Assembly (NCBI RefSeq): GCF_014268815.2
Contig: NZ_JABWRE020000001.1
Coordinates: 4,717,001 to 4,781,000, forward strand
From: Pseudomonas urmiensis
Lineage (GTDB): Bacteria > Pseudomonadota > Gammaproteobacteria > Pseudomonadales > Pseudomonadaceae
DNA length: 64,000 nt
Direction of reading: 5' to 3'
Under the pieces are notes generated by a model, which was not told where the DNA came from, made no database searches, and was given only the letters and a program-made list of their open reading frames with translations. A program made the translations under genes and the position numbers. Below are positions 38,879 through 48,188 of the stretch, piece by piece. Every line of letters starts with the position of its first letter. Positions within the stretch are counted from its first letter, which is position 1.

Positions 38879-39988
38879 ATGAGCAGCGCCAGCGCCCTCA
38901 GGGCGCCCACTGTCCACGCCTCGCCGCCGCCCGCTCGCGAACAGGCCTTGCGCCCAGAGGTCAATGAGGCCCATGTGCGCTTCATCGGCCTGGGCAAGAC
39001 CTACGCCGGCCAGGCCCAGCCAGCGCTGCAAGGCATCGACCTGAACATCCGCCGGGGCGAGATCTTCGGCATCATCGGCCGCAGCGGCGCTGGCAAGTCG
39101 TCGCTGCTGCGCACCATCAATCGCCTGGAGCAACCGACTCAGGGCCGGGTGCTGATCGATCAGGTCGATATCGCACCGTTCGACGAAGACCGCCTGGTCG
39201 AGCTGCGGCGGCGCATCGGCATGATCTTCCAGCACTTCAACCTGATGTCGGCTAAGACCGTGTGGCAGAACGTCGAGCTGCCGCTCAAGGTTGCCGGCGT
39301 GGCCAAGGCCGAACGCCAACGCAAGGTGCGTGAGCTACTGGAGTTGGTCGGCCTTGCCGAAAAGCACCATGTGTACCCGGCGCAGTTGTCCGGCGGCCAG
39401 AAGCAGCGCGTCGGCATCGCCCGAGCGCTGGTCCATGACCCGGAGATTCTGCTGTGCGATGAAGCTACCTCGGCGCTCGACCCGGAGACCACCGCCTCGA
39501 TCCTCGAACTGCTGCGCGACATCAATCAACGCCTGGGCCTGACCGTGGTGTTGATCACCCACGAGATGGCGGTGATCCGCGATATCTGCCACCGCGTGGT
39601 GGTGCTCGAACGTGGCGAAGTGGTCGAGCAAGGTGAGGTCTGGCAGGTATTCGGCAGCCCCCATCACGAAGTGACCCGGACCCTGCTGGCACCGCTGCAA
39701 GCCAAGCTGCCAGCGGCATTGCAAGCCAGCTTGCGATCCAACCCGGCCAGCCGGGATGCGGCTGTGGTGCTCAAGTTGGTGGCACTGGGGGAGTTGGAGT
39801 TGTCTGGCCTGTTCAAGGATCTGGGCGGGCAGGTCAGCCTGCTCCAGGGCGGTGTAGAGACCATTGGTGAACGTGCCTTGGGGCGCTTGATCTTGGCGGT
39901 ACGCGGCTCGGTCCACCAACCGCATCAGTTGCTGGAGCGCGCCCGCCGTTGGGCCGATGACGTGGAGGTGCTGGGCTATGTGGGTTGA
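38879..39988 (+). CDS. metN: MetN-family ABC transporter ATPase
   Basis: ATPase of 369 residues: Walker [10 protein letters not shown], signature [15 protein letters not shown], Walker [18 protein letters not shown]-loop [12 protein letters not shown]. The C-terminal NIL-type ACT-like domain (~270-369), which senses intracellular methionine in MetN proteins, is present. The N-terminal ~30 residues before [10 protein letters not shown] are extra. It is followed by metI with an 11-bp overlap. Confidence 0.93.
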   Translation: MSSASALRAPTVHASPPPAREQALRPEVNEAHVRFIGLGKTYAGQAQPALQGIDLNIRRGEIFGIIGRSGAGKSSLLRTINRLEQPTQGRVLIDQVDIAPFDEDRLVELRRRIGMIFQHFNLMSAKTVWQNVELPLKVAGVAKAERQRKVRELLELVGLAEKHHVYPAQLSGGQKQRVGIARALVHDPEILLCDEATSALDPETTASILELLRDINQRLGLTVVLITHEMAVIRDICHRVVVLERGEVVEQGEVWQVFGSPHHEVTRTLLAPLQAKLPAALQASLRSNPASRDAAVVLKLVALGELELSGLFKDLGGQVSLLQGGVETIGERALGRLILAVRGSVHQPHQLLERARRWADDVEVLGYVG

Positions 39989-40622
39989 TCGTCTGCTACA
40001 GGGCTTGCTGGACACCTTATTGATGGTCGGCGTGTCGTCGCTGATCGCGCTGTTGGTCGGTGTGCCGATGGCTGTGCTGCTGGTCACCAGCGACAAGGGC
40101 GGAATCTACGAGGCACCGGCGCTTAACCGGGTGCTCGGCGCCTTCGTCAACCTGTTCCGCTCGATCCCGTTTCTGATCCTGATGGTCGCGCTGATCCCGT
40201 TCACCCGTCTGCTGGTGGGTACCACCTATGGCGTGTGGGCCGCCGTGGTGCCGCTGACCATTGCCGCGACGCCGTTCTTTGCGCGGATCGCCGAGGTGAG
40301 CTTGCGTGAGGTCGATCATGGCCTGGTTGAGGCGGCCCAGGCCATGGGTTGTCGACGCTGGCACATCATCTGGCACGTGCTGCTACCTGAGGCGCTGCCG
40401 GGAATCGTCGGCGGCTTCACCATTACCTTGGTGACGATGATCAACTCATCGGCCATGGCCGGGGCGATTGGTGCTGGGGGCTTGGGCGACATTGCCTATC
40501 GGTATGGTTATCAGCGCTTCGACAGCCAGATCATGCTGACCGTGATTGCCATGTTGGTGGCATTGGTGGCGCTGATCCAGTTGGGTGGCGATCGCTTGGC
40601 GAAAGGCTTGAACAAGCGCTGA
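39978..40622 (+). CDS. metI: MetI-family ABC transporter permease
   Basis: Permease of 214 residues with five helices and the EAA loop [52 protein letters not shown] is the family hallmark. The ATG at 39978 lies within the end of metN. Last gene of the sfnB-like/LLM/metQNI operon, followed by a REP pair. Confidence 0.93.
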   Translation: MWVDRLLQGLLDTLLMVGVSSLIALLVGVPMAVLLVTSDKGGIYEAPALNRVLGAFVNLFRSIPFLILMVALIPFTRLLVGTTYGVWAAVVPLTIAATPFFARIAEVSLREVDHGLVEAAQAMGCRRWHIIWHVLLPEALPGIVGGFTITLVTMINSSAMAGAIGAGGLGDIAYRYGYQRFDSQIMLTVIAMLVALVALIQLGGDRLAKGLNKR

Positions 40623-40705
40623 CGCTATCGCGGGGCAAGCCCGCTCCCACGCTGCCCCGCAATCGATCTGGGGAAGGCGTGGGAGCGGGCTTGCCCCGCG
40701 ATGAG
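40623..40705. repeat. Inverted REP pair
   Basis: Facing REP copies around CTGCCCCGCAATCGATCTGG, between the convergent metI and GGDEF/EAL genes. Confidence 0.92.
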
Positions 40706-40709
40706 CTAT

Positions 40710-42605
40710 TCAGCCCCAACGCAAATCCTGCGCAGGCACCGGCCGCCCAAACCAATAGCCCTGCCCCAGCTGACACTGCTGCTCCAGCAGAAACCGTGCC
40801 TGCTCCGCCTGCTCGACCCCTTCGGCATGCACCTGCATACCCATGCTCTTGGCCAAGGCGATGATCACCCGAACAATCGCGATGTCATCCTCATCCTGCG
40901 GCAGCCCGGCAACAAAGCCCTGATCGATCTTGAGCTTCTGCACCGGCAAGCGCTTGAGCCGCAGCAGCGACGAGTAGCCCGTGCCGAAATCATCGATCGC
41001 CAGGCTCAAACCCAGTTCGCGCAGACGGTGCAACTGCTCCAGCGCCACCTCCGGGTCTTCCATCACCGCACTCTCGGTGACCTCCAGCTCCAGCAACGCC
41101 GGATCCAGGCCGGTCTCATGCAGCACTTCGGCGACTTGCCGGTACAGCTCACGCTGGCCGAAAAGCCGGCTGGAAATATTCACCGCAACGAACGCCAGCG
41201 CATGCCCCTCGGCCTGCCACTGGACCATCTGCCGGCAGGCCTGGCGCAGCACCCAGGCATCGATCTCGGCAATCAATCCAGTACGCTCGGCAATCGGGAT
41301 GAACTCGCCCGGCGGCACCAGCCCGCGCTCCGGATGCTGCCAGCGCACCAGGGCCTCGACGCCGATCATCTTGCTGGTGAACAGGTCATGCACCGGCTGG
41401 AAGAACACCCGCAGCTCTTCCTGCTCCAACGCCCGGCGCAGCTCGCCGGCGGTCTCCACCCGCTGCTGGGCGTGAGCGGTCAGCTCTTCGGTATACAGCG
41501 CATAGCAGGCGCGGCCATTGCTCTTGGCCTTGAACAGCGCGGCATCGGCGTTGCGCAGCAATTGCTCGGCGCTCAGGGCATCGCTGGGGAACAGGCCAAT
41601 GCCAACGCTGACACTGATGAACAGCCGGTTACCCTCGAAGACGAACGGCTCGCGCATGCGCTCGATGATCTCTTGCGCCAAGGTCGCCGCCTCGCCGACC
41701 TGCTGGCAGTTCTCCAGCAGCACGCCAAACTCGTCACCACCCAGGCGCGCCAGGGTTACGCCTTGGCCTAGCACTTCACGCAAACGCTCGCCCACAAGCT
41801 TGAGCAGCTGGTCGCCAACGGTGTGACCAAGGCCGTCGTTGATGCTCTGGAAGTGGTCGAGGTCGAGCAACAACAGGCCACACCCGCGCTTGTGCGCTTG
41901 AGCGGCGGCCAGCGCCTGCTCGGCGCGGTCGTTGAACAGCAGGCGGTTGGGCAGGCCGGTCAGCGGGTCATGGTGCGCCAGATAGGCCAGTTCCTGCTCG
42001 GAGTGCTTGATCGCACTGATGTCGCTGAATACGGCGACGTAGTGGGTCAGCTCGCCGCTGTCGTCGCGAATGGCGCAGATGGTTTGCCACTGCGGGTAGA
42101 TCTCACCACTCTTGCGCCGGTTCCAGATCTCGCCGCTCCATTCGCCCTTGTCCGCCAGCGTCGCGTAGATCTGCTGGTAGAACGCCGCGTCGTGGCGGCC
42201 CGACTTGAACTTGCTTGGGCGTTGGCCGAGGACCTCGTCCTGCTGATAACCGGTAATGCGCATGAACGCCCGGTTGACGTGCACGATCAGGCCATTGCGA
42301 TCAGTCACCAGTACCCCTTCCAGGGTGCTGTCGAACACCGCAGCCGCCATGCGCAGGCGCTCACGGTCCTCGCTGCGCAGGCGCGCACCGATACCAATGA
42401 AGTTGAGCAGCCGGGCGCGCGAGACGAAGATCAGGAACGCACTGAACAGCACCCACACCAGCACGTTGATGCAGCGTCCCAGGTTCAGCGCCAGTGGATC
42501 TTCGGTCAATCGCTGCAAAAGCTGCTCGGACAGCACCAGCCAGAGGATCGAGAACACCACATAGAGCGCAGCCATACGCAAGGCGTCGCGAACGGAAACA
42601 GACAT
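40710..42605 (-). CDS. Membrane PAS-GGDEF-EAL cyclic-di-GMP enzyme
   Basis: Inner-membrane signalling protein of 631 residues from the ATG at 42605. Two helices near the N-terminus (MAALYVVFSILWLVLSE; INVLVWVLFSAFLIFV), a PAS/PAC domain at about 85-205 (FDSTLEGVLVTDRNGLIVHVN), GGDEF at about 215-380 with an intact RLGGDEFG and no RxxD inhibitory site in front, and EAL at about 395-630 with GVEALVRW, VNISSR, ELEVTESAVMED, IDDFGTGYSSL and LKIDQGFV. Both catalytic motifs look complete, so synthesis and breakdown of c-di-GMP are both possible. A start 12 codons upstream is also open. Confidence 0.92.
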   Translation of the reverse strand: MSVSVRDALRMAALYVVFSILWLVLSEQLLQRLTEDPLALNLGRCINVLVWVLFSAFLIFVSRARLLNFIGIGARLRSEDRERLRMAAAVFDSTLEGVLVTDRNGLIVHVNRAFMRITGYQQDEVLGQRPSKFKSGRHDAAFYQQIYATLADKGEWSGEIWNRRKSGEIYPQWQTICAIRDDSGELTHYVAVFSDISAIKHSEQELAYLAHHDPLTGLPNRLLFNDRAEQALAAAQAHKRGCGLLLLDLDHFQSINDGLGHTVGDQLLKLVGERLREVLGQGVTLARLGGDEFGVLLENCQQVGEAATLAQEIIERMREPFVFEGNRLFISVSVGIGLFPSDALSAEQLLRNADAALFKAKSNGRACYALYTEELTAHAQQRVETAGELRRALEQEELRVFFQPVHDLFTSKMIGVEALVRWQHPERGLVPPGEFIPIAERTGLIAEIDAWVLRQACRQMVQWQAEGHALAFVAVNISSRLFGQRELYRQVAEVLHETGLDPALLELEVTESAVMEDPEVALEQLHRLRELGLSLAIDDFGTGYSSLLRLKRLPVQKLKIDQGFVAGLPQDEDDIAIVRVIIALAKSMGMQVHAEGVEQAEQARFLLEQQCQLGQGYWFGRPVPAQDLRWG

Positions 42606-42735
42606 GTCGGGTGTGTAAGCCCATAGAAAACGATGGGGCATTATAAAGGCGGAAACATGCCGTGACTCATTCCCGGATCAGAAATTGGTCTAGACAATGG
42701 GCGCTTGAACCCGCTCTATCAGCGGTGCACGGCGC

Positions 42736-42764
42736 GTACAGGAGTGGGCTTGCCCCGCGATAAG
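42736..42764. repeat. Single truncated REP copy
   Basis: ACAGGAGTGGGCTTGCCCCG CGAT with a changed outer arm, in the gap before desA; no inverted partner. Confidence 0.75.
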
Positions 42765-42859
42765 GGCAGCGCTATCAATACAGGCCTATGGTTTTATTTC
42801 CCTGCCAAGGGATAATGCCAAGCGCTACTCCCCCCGTTTTTCCGAGGGCTTCTACACCT

Positions 42860-44041
42860 ATGTGGTACTACGGTTTACTCGACTTGTCGGCCTGGCAACT
42901 GGTCGCGGTCACCCTGCTGATGACCCACGTGACCATCGTCAGCGTCACCATCTACCTGCATCGCTATTCGGCGCACCGCTCCCTGGAGCTCAATGCCGGG
43001 CTGAAGCACTTCTTCCGTTTCTGGCTGTGGCTGACCACCGCGCAGAACACCCGCGAGTGGACGGCTATCCACCGAAAGCACCACGCCAAGTGCGAAACCC
43101 CCGACGACCCGCACAGCCCGGTCTACAAGGGCTTGGGCACAGTCCTGCGCAAGGGCGCCGAGCTTTACCGCGAGGAAGCGCGCAACCCTGAGACCTTGCG
43201 CATCTACGGCAAGAACTGCCCCGACGACTGGATCGAGCGCAATCTCTACAGCCGCTACAAGCTGGGCGGCATCGCCCTGATGGCCGTCATCGACCTGCTG
43301 CTGTTCGGCACCATCGGCATCACCATCTGGGCCATCCAGATGATGTGGATTCCGTTCTGGGCCGCAGGCGTGGTCAATGGCCTGGGCCATGCTGTGGGCT
43401 ACCGCAACTTCGAATGCCGCGACGCCGCCACCAACCTGGTGCCGTGGGGCATCATCATCGGCGGCGAAGAGCTGCATAACAACCATCACACTTACCCCAA
43501 CTCGGCCAAGCTGTCGGTCAAGCGCTGGGAATTCGACATGGGCTGGGCCTGGATCCGCTTGCTGAGCATGCTGCGCCTGGCCAAGGTGCAACGCGTGGCA
43601 CCCATTGCCCACCGGGTCGAAGGCAAAGCCAACCTGGACATGGACACCGCCATGGCGATCCTCAACAACCGCTTCCAGATCATGGCCCAGTACCGCAAGT
43701 TGGTGATTGGCCCGCTGGTCAAGCAGGAGCTGAACAAGGTCGACGCTTCGGTGCGCCATCGTTATCGCCGCGCCAAGCGCCTGCTGTCGCGTGAAACCAG
43801 CCTGCTGCAAGATCGCCATCACGTGCGCATCGAGTCGATCCTCGCCCAAAGCCAGGCACTCAAGACCATCTACGAAAAGCGCCTGGCCTTGCAGCAGATC
43901 TGGGCCCGCACCAGCGCCAACGGCCACGACATGCTGGCTGCCATGAAAGACTGGGTACACGAGGCCGAAGCCAGCGGTATCCAGTCGCTGCGTGACTTCG
44001 CCAGCCAGCTCAAGACCTACTCGCTGCGCCCCACCGCCTGA
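42860..44041 (+). CDS. desA: Membrane fatty-acid desaturase DesA
   Basis: Di-iron acyl desaturase of 393 residues acting on membrane phospholipid acyl chains (delta-9 type). The three histidine boxes are HRYSAHR, HRKHHAK and HNNHHTYP, with four hydrophobic helices around them. I use the ATG at 42860 (MWYYGLLDLSAWQLVAV), as in Pseudomonas DesA; the open frame begins at 42788. The last ~150 residues are a soluble, partly coiled-coil tail (KRLLSRETSLLQDRHHVRIES). It stands alone between two signalling genes. Confidence 0.94.
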   Translation: MWYYGLLDLSAWQLVAVTLLMTHVTIVSVTIYLHRYSAHRSLELNAGLKHFFRFWLWLTTAQNTREWTAIHRKHHAKCETPDDPHSPVYKGLGTVLRKGAELYREEARNPETLRIYGKNCPDDWIERNLYSRYKLGGIALMAVIDLLLFGTIGITIWAIQMMWIPFWAAGVVNGLGHAVGYRNFECRDAATNLVPWGIIIGGEELHNNHHTYPNSAKLSVKRWEFDMGWAWIRLLSMLRLAKVQRVAPIAHRVEGKANLDMDTAMAILNNRFQIMAQYRKLVIGPLVKQELNKVDASVRHRYRRAKRLLSRETSLLQDRHHVRIESILAQSQALKTIYEKRLALQQIWARTSANGHDMLAAMKDWVHEAEASGIQSLRDFASQLKTYSLRPTA

Positions 44042-44053
44042 CCGCCGTTGATC

Positions 44054-44078
44054 GGCACGCCCCGCTCTGGGGCGTGCC
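44054..44078. terminator. Stable hairpin after desA
   Basis: GGCACGCCCC, loop GCTCT, GGGGCGTGCC: a perfect 10-bp stem 12 bp after the desA stop. It has no T-run, so it is either a weak terminator or an mRNA-stabilising end. Confidence 0.5.
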
Positions 44079-44180
44079 ATCCGGAACTTCACCCCCCGTA
44101 GTTACTCAAATTCGGCATATCGCCCGCGTGGCGGGCCGGATCGTGGCCGCACGCTTTCAGCCGAGAATCGCTCCGTGCTC

Positions 44181-45167
44181 ATGGCCAATAAAATCAATCC
44201 ACCGTTGCCCGGCAACCCGCCACCCGAAGCCGCCCAAACCCTCCTTGCCCTGTTTCATGCCCAAGGCGAAGTCGCTCGCTTGAGCGAGCGCGACCAACTG
44301 TTCAGCTCTCTGCTCGATAGCGTCAACGCCGTACTGTGGGCATTCGATTGGGAAACCCGCCAGGTGCTCTATGTCAGCCCGGCCTACGAACGCATCTTCG
44401 GCCGACCCGTGAGCCTGGTGCTGGCTGACTACAACGAGTGGCGCGACAGCATCTTCCCCGACGATCTCGAATACGCCGAAGGCAGCCTGGCCCAAGTGCT
44501 CACCAAGGGCTCGGTGGAAGATCGCGAGTACCGCATCATCAACGCCGCAGGTGAAACCCGCTGGCTCAGCGACAAGTGCTACATCAACCAACAACAGGAA
44601 GGCGATCGAGTGATCATCGTCGGCATTGCCGAAGACATCACCGAGAAGAAGCACCTTGAAGGCGAATTGCAGCGCCTGGCGACCACCGATGTGCTGACCC
44701 AGAGCAGCAACCGCCGGCACTTCTTCGAGTGCGCCCAGCAAGCGTTCGACAGTGCCCGCGCAGAGGGTTCGCCGCTGGCCTTCTTGCTGCTGGATATCGA
44801 CGACTTCAAGCAGATCAACGACAGCTACGGCCACCAGGAAGGCGACCAGGTGCTGCAGCGCATTGCCGACAGCGGCAAGGCGGTGTTACGTCGTGGTGAT
44901 CAGTTTGGCCGCATCGGTGGTGAGGAGTTCGCCGCGGTGTTTCCGGGCTGCACGGCGCAGGTCGCCGAGCAGATTGCCGAGCGTTTACAGCGCGAGATTC
45001 AGCGGTTGAGTTTCACCCACGGGCAGCAAACCTATGGCGTCACCGTAAGCCAAGGGCTGACCGGGCTGACCGATGAAGACGCGACCCTCGATACCTTGTT
45101 CGCCAGGGCCGATGCGGCGATGTACCAGGCCAAGCGCCAGGGCAAGAACCAGATCGTGCGGGGCTGA
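44181..45167 (+). CDS. PAS-domain diguanylate cyclase
   Basis: Soluble protein of 328 residues. PAS/PAC domain at about 35-155 (LDSVNAVLWAFDWETRQVLYVSPAYERIFGRP); GGDEF domain at about 165-325 with the catalytic RIGGEEFAAVFPG and the inhibitory site RRGD exactly five residues in front of it, so it should be an active, product-inhibited cyclase. A GTG at 44175 two codons earlier is an alternative start. It lies between desA and the HDOD gene, with no obvious operon. Confidence 0.92.
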   Translation: MANKINPPLPGNPPPEAAQTLLALFHAQGEVARLSERDQLFSSLLDSVNAVLWAFDWETRQVLYVSPAYERIFGRPVSLVLADYNEWRDSIFPDDLEYAEGSLAQVLTKGSVEDREYRIINAAGETRWLSDKCYINQQQEGDRVIIVGIAEDITEKKHLEGELQRLATTDVLTQSSNRRHFFECAQQAFDSARAEGSPLAFLLLDIDDFKQINDSYGHQEGDQVLQRIADSGKAVLRRGDQFGRIGGEEFAAVFPGCTAQVAEQIAERLQREIQRLSFTHGQQTYGVTVSQGLTGLTDEDATLDTLFARADAAMYQAKRQGKNQIVRG

Positions 45168-45277
45168 GGCGGCCATAGCTTCTCAGTGTCAGGGCTGGGC
45201 CAACGCCTTGGCGGGAGTCTGAAGGGGCCGCTGTGCGGCCCCATCGGGCTCCCGTCCAGCGCGAGGTCAGCAACACC

Positions 45278-46573
45278 CTAGAGCTGATCAGATTCAGGGG
45301 CAGCCCGCCCTTCTGGAGCCGGTTCGACTGCTGCAGCATTGGCTTCCTGCGGCTTCGCCGGTACGTTGTCAACCTTACGCAACCGGTTCAACTCCGGCAG
45401 CCCCAGCCTCAACAACCGCGCAGTCTTGTTACTGGCCACCTTCTCCAGCCCCTGATCCGCCGGCAACCGCGCCAGCTGCCCAGCGAGGTTCATCGCCAGG
45501 ATCTCACGCGAATACACCCCGCCGCCCAACGCATACACCGCAGCGATCAGTTCGCGCAATGTCAGCGGCAAACGCCAGCGGGTACGCAGTGCCGAGCCAA
45601 AGGGAGCACCGAACTCGTTGAGGGCCAGTTGCACCTGATCTTCATCGAGCTCGCCCCCGGCCAAACGCCATTCTTGCAGGCAGCGCAGCACCGCAAGGTC
45701 ACCCAGGCAATGCAGCAGCCCTGCGCAATAGCAGCGCGCTTCGTCCACTTCCAACTGGCGCGCCAGGGTGCGGCCGTACTCGGCGGTGTGCAGCGACAGG
45801 TTCCAGTAATGCGTCGCATGCTTGGCCAACAAAGGATCACTCAGCCGCGCACTGCGCTTGAGGGTCAGGCCGAGGATAAGGTTCATGCTTTGCGTGCTGC
45901 CCAGCTTGTTCAGCGCCTGCAGCAGGGTCTGCACCGGCGCCTCGCGGTGCATCGCGGCGCTGTTGGCGGCGGCGATCAGCACGCCGGTGATCTGTGGATC
46001 GTTGCGCACCTCTGCTTCCAGCACCTTGAGGTCGAGCCCCTGGGGGTTGAGCGCGCGTTTGATCGCGACCTCGACATCAGCCAGCAGCGGGCCGCCGTCG
46101 GCGTTAGCGCGACGTTCCTCAAGAAACGCAGGCAGCTTGGCGCCGGGGTGCAAGGGCGGCACCGGGCAGGCGATCTCTTCACCACCGGCAATCAGCAGAA
46201 CTTCAAGGCGTTTGCGCAGCTTGTCCAGATTGAGCGGCTTGCTCAGGTACTCGGTGGGTTGAAACGGCAACGCTTCACGCACACTGGCGCTGTCGCTGCG
46301 ATTGCTCAGGAGTATGAACGGCAAGCCAGGGTTGTCGCCTTTGGCGCGCACCTTGCGTAATAAGTCCAAGCCATCGAAGTCGCTGAGTTCACGCGTGGCG
46401 ATGATCAGGTCAGGCTTGCTCGACAGTGCGCTGAGCGCTTGTGAGCCGTCGGCGCAGATCTGTAGGCGGGCGTCACAGCGCACGCTGAGCAGGGTTTCGC
46501 GCAGCATATCGCGCACCCAGGGATCGCCTTCGGCAATCAATACGCAAGGCGGGGTGGGGTCTGCAGCGCTCAT
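45278..46573 (-). CDS. HDOD-domain protein with degenerate receiver
   Basis: Protein of 431 residues: a receiver-like domain at about 8-125 and an HDOD domain at about 185-390 (NDPQITGVLIAAANSAAMHREAPVQTLLQALNKLGSTQSMNLILGLTL; also EYGRTLARQLEVDEARCYCAGLLHCLGDLAVL). The receiver lacks the phosphoacceptor: where LLDxxMPxMDG is expected it reads IIATRELSDFDG, with Thr in place of Asp, and the acidic pocket is AEGD. It therefore cannot be phosphorylated in the usual way. The C-terminal ~40 residues are Ala/Glu/Pro-rich and disordered. HDOD proteins often act in chemotaxis, c-di-GMP or stress signalling; no partner is visible. Confidence 0.87.
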   Translation of the reverse strand: MSAADPTPPCVLIAEGDPWVRDMLRETLLSVRCDARLQICADGSQALSALSSKPDLIIATRELSDFDGLDLLRKVRAKGDNPGLPFILLSNRSDSASVREALPFQPTEYLSKPLNLDKLRKRLEVLLIAGGEEIACPVPPLHPGAKLPAFLEERRANADGGPLLADVEVAIKRALNPQGLDLKVLEAEVRNDPQITGVLIAAANSAAMHREAPVQTLLQALNKLGSTQSMNLILGLTLKRSARLSDPLLAKHATHYWNLSLHTAEYGRTLARQLEVDEARCYCAGLLHCLGDLAVLRCLQEWRLAGGELDEDQVQLALNEFGAPFGSALRTRWRLPLTLRELIAAVYALGGGVYSREILAMNLAGQLARLPADQGLEKVASNKTARLLRLGLPELNRLRKVDNVPAKPQEANAAAVEPAPEGRAAPESDQL

Positions 46574-46667
46574 TGGTCAACTCCTGAGTAATCCTGACGC
46601 GCAATCCGTTGCAGCTTCCAAGGCAAGTCCATCGGCTAACCATAGCGCTCCAGGCAGACAATAGGCA

Positions 46668-46697
46668 TAAAAAAAACCCGCCTAGGCGGGTTTTTTT
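46668..46697. terminator. Bidirectional rho-independent terminator
   Basis: A-run, ACCCGCCTAGGCGGGT, T-run: symmetric, 20 bp beyond the gabT stop on the minus strand. Confidence 0.92.
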
Positions 46698-46716
46698 CTG
46701 ACGCGTGTCACAGATT

Positions 46717-47997
46717 TCACGCCAGCTCAGCGAAGCACTCTTCGATGATCGCCAGGCCTTTGTCCAGCAGCGCGTCTTCGGCAGTCAGCGGCACCAGGAT
46801 GCGCAGGACGTTGCCGTAGGTGCCGCAGGACAGCAGGATCAGACCCTTGTCACGTGCCTTGGCAACCACTTGGTTGACGGCAGCGGCGTTCGGCGCGTGC
46901 GAGTCTTTGCCCTCGAACACTTCAACAGCGATCATCGAGCCCAGGGCGCGAACGTCACCGATGATTGGGTGCTTGGCCTGGATTTGCTTGAGGCCAGCGA
47001 CCAGACGCTCGCCAACAGCCTTGCTGCGATCGAGCAGTTTCTCTTCTTCGAACACCTCGATCACGGCCAGGGCCGCGGCGCAAGCGATCGGCGAACCAGC
47101 GTAGGTGCCGCCCAGGCCGCCTGGCGCGATGGCGTCCATGTACTCGGCCTTGCCGCATACACCGGCCAGCGGGAAGCCACCAGCGATGGATTTGGCGAAG
47201 GTGGTCAGGTCAGGCGCGACGCCCATCTGCTCCATGGCGAAGAAGGTGCCAGTACGGCCAGCGCCGGTCTGTACTTCGTCGGCGATCAGCAGGATGCCGT
47301 GCTGGTCGCACAGGGCGCGCAGGCGCTGCATGAACGGCTTGGTCACCGGAATGAAACCACCTTCGCCCTGAACTGGCTCGATGATGATCGCGGCGATGTC
47401 GCGTGGCTCAGCGTCGTTCTTGAAGATGCGCTCGATCGAAGCGATCGAGTCGTCGATGCTTACGCCGTGCAGCTCGTTCGGGAACAGCGCGCGGAAGATG
47501 CCGCCTGGCATCAGGCCCATGCCAGCCGAGTAAGGAACGACTTTACCGGTCAGACCCAGGGTCATCATGGTACGGCCGTGGTAACCGCCGGTGAAGGCGA
47601 TCACGCCAGCGCGGCCGGTAGCGGCACGGGCGATCTTGACGGCGTTTTCCACAGCTTCGGAGCCGGTGGTAACCAGCAGGGTCTTCTTGTCGAAGTCGCC
47701 TGGGACCAGCTTGTTGATCTTCTCGCACAGCTCAACATAGGGCTCGTACGCCAGAACCTGGAAGCAAGTGTGGCTGACTTTGGTCAGCTGCTCTTGCACC
47801 GCTGCAACCACTTTCGGGTGCAGGTGGCCGGTGTTGAGTACGGCGATGCCGCCAGCGAAGTCGATCAGTTCGCGGCCTTCAACGTCGATCACCGTCGCAT
47901 TCTTCGCGGTATCGACGAAGATCGGGTGAATCTGGCCAACGCCACGTGGGACGGCGGCGACACGGCGTTGCATCAAGGATTCGTTGGTCTTGCTCAT
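46717..47997 (-). CDS. gabT: 4-aminobutyrate aminotransferase
   Basis: PLP-dependent class-III aminotransferase of 426 residues converting GABA and 2-oxoglutarate to succinate semialdehyde and glutamate. Signature elements: TGSEAVENAVKIARAATGR, AFTGGYHGRTMMTLGLTGK, the PLP-contacting LIADEVQTGAGRTGTFFA, and the Schiff-base Lys in TTFAKSIAGGFPL. GAGGGC lies 5 bp before the ATG. It follows gabD on the same strand after 191 bp and ends at a strong terminator. Confidence 0.96.
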   Translation of the reverse strand: MSKTNESLMQRRVAAVPRGVGQIHPIFVDTAKNATVIDVEGRELIDFAGGIAVLNTGHLHPKVVAAVQEQLTKVSHTCFQVLAYEPYVELCEKINKLVPGDFDKKTLLVTTGSEAVENAVKIARAATGRAGVIAFTGGYHGRTMMTLGLTGKVVPYSAGMGLMPGGIFRALFPNELHGVSIDDSIASIERIFKNDAEPRDIAAIIIEPVQGEGGFIPVTKPFMQRLRALCDQHGILLIADEVQTGAGRTGTFFAMEQMGVAPDLTTFAKSIAGGFPLAGVCGKAEYMDAIAPGGLGGTYAGSPIACAAALAVIEVFEEEKLLDRSKAVGERLVAGLKQIQAKHPIIGDVRALGSMIAVEVFEGKDSHAPNAAAVNQVVAKARDKGLILLSCGTYGNVLRILVPLTAEDALLDKGLAIIEECFAELA

Positions 47998-48188
47998 AAT
48001 GCCCTCATTCGCGCCGACTCTGACGGCGCTTTTATTCGGGGGTGGCTGGGTCTGTGCACGATCAGTATTCGTTGATCGACTGGCGTGAACGCCCGGGCCA
48101 CCAGGTACTGCGATGTAAAAAAGACCAGCGAGACGTCGCTCTCGCGCCCCGCTGGCAGAGGTAAAAACCTTGCTACTTAATCAGTTTC

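Noticed and set aside
46705..48075. 456-codon open frame opposite gabT
   Set aside because: Antisense shadow of gabT; no start signals.
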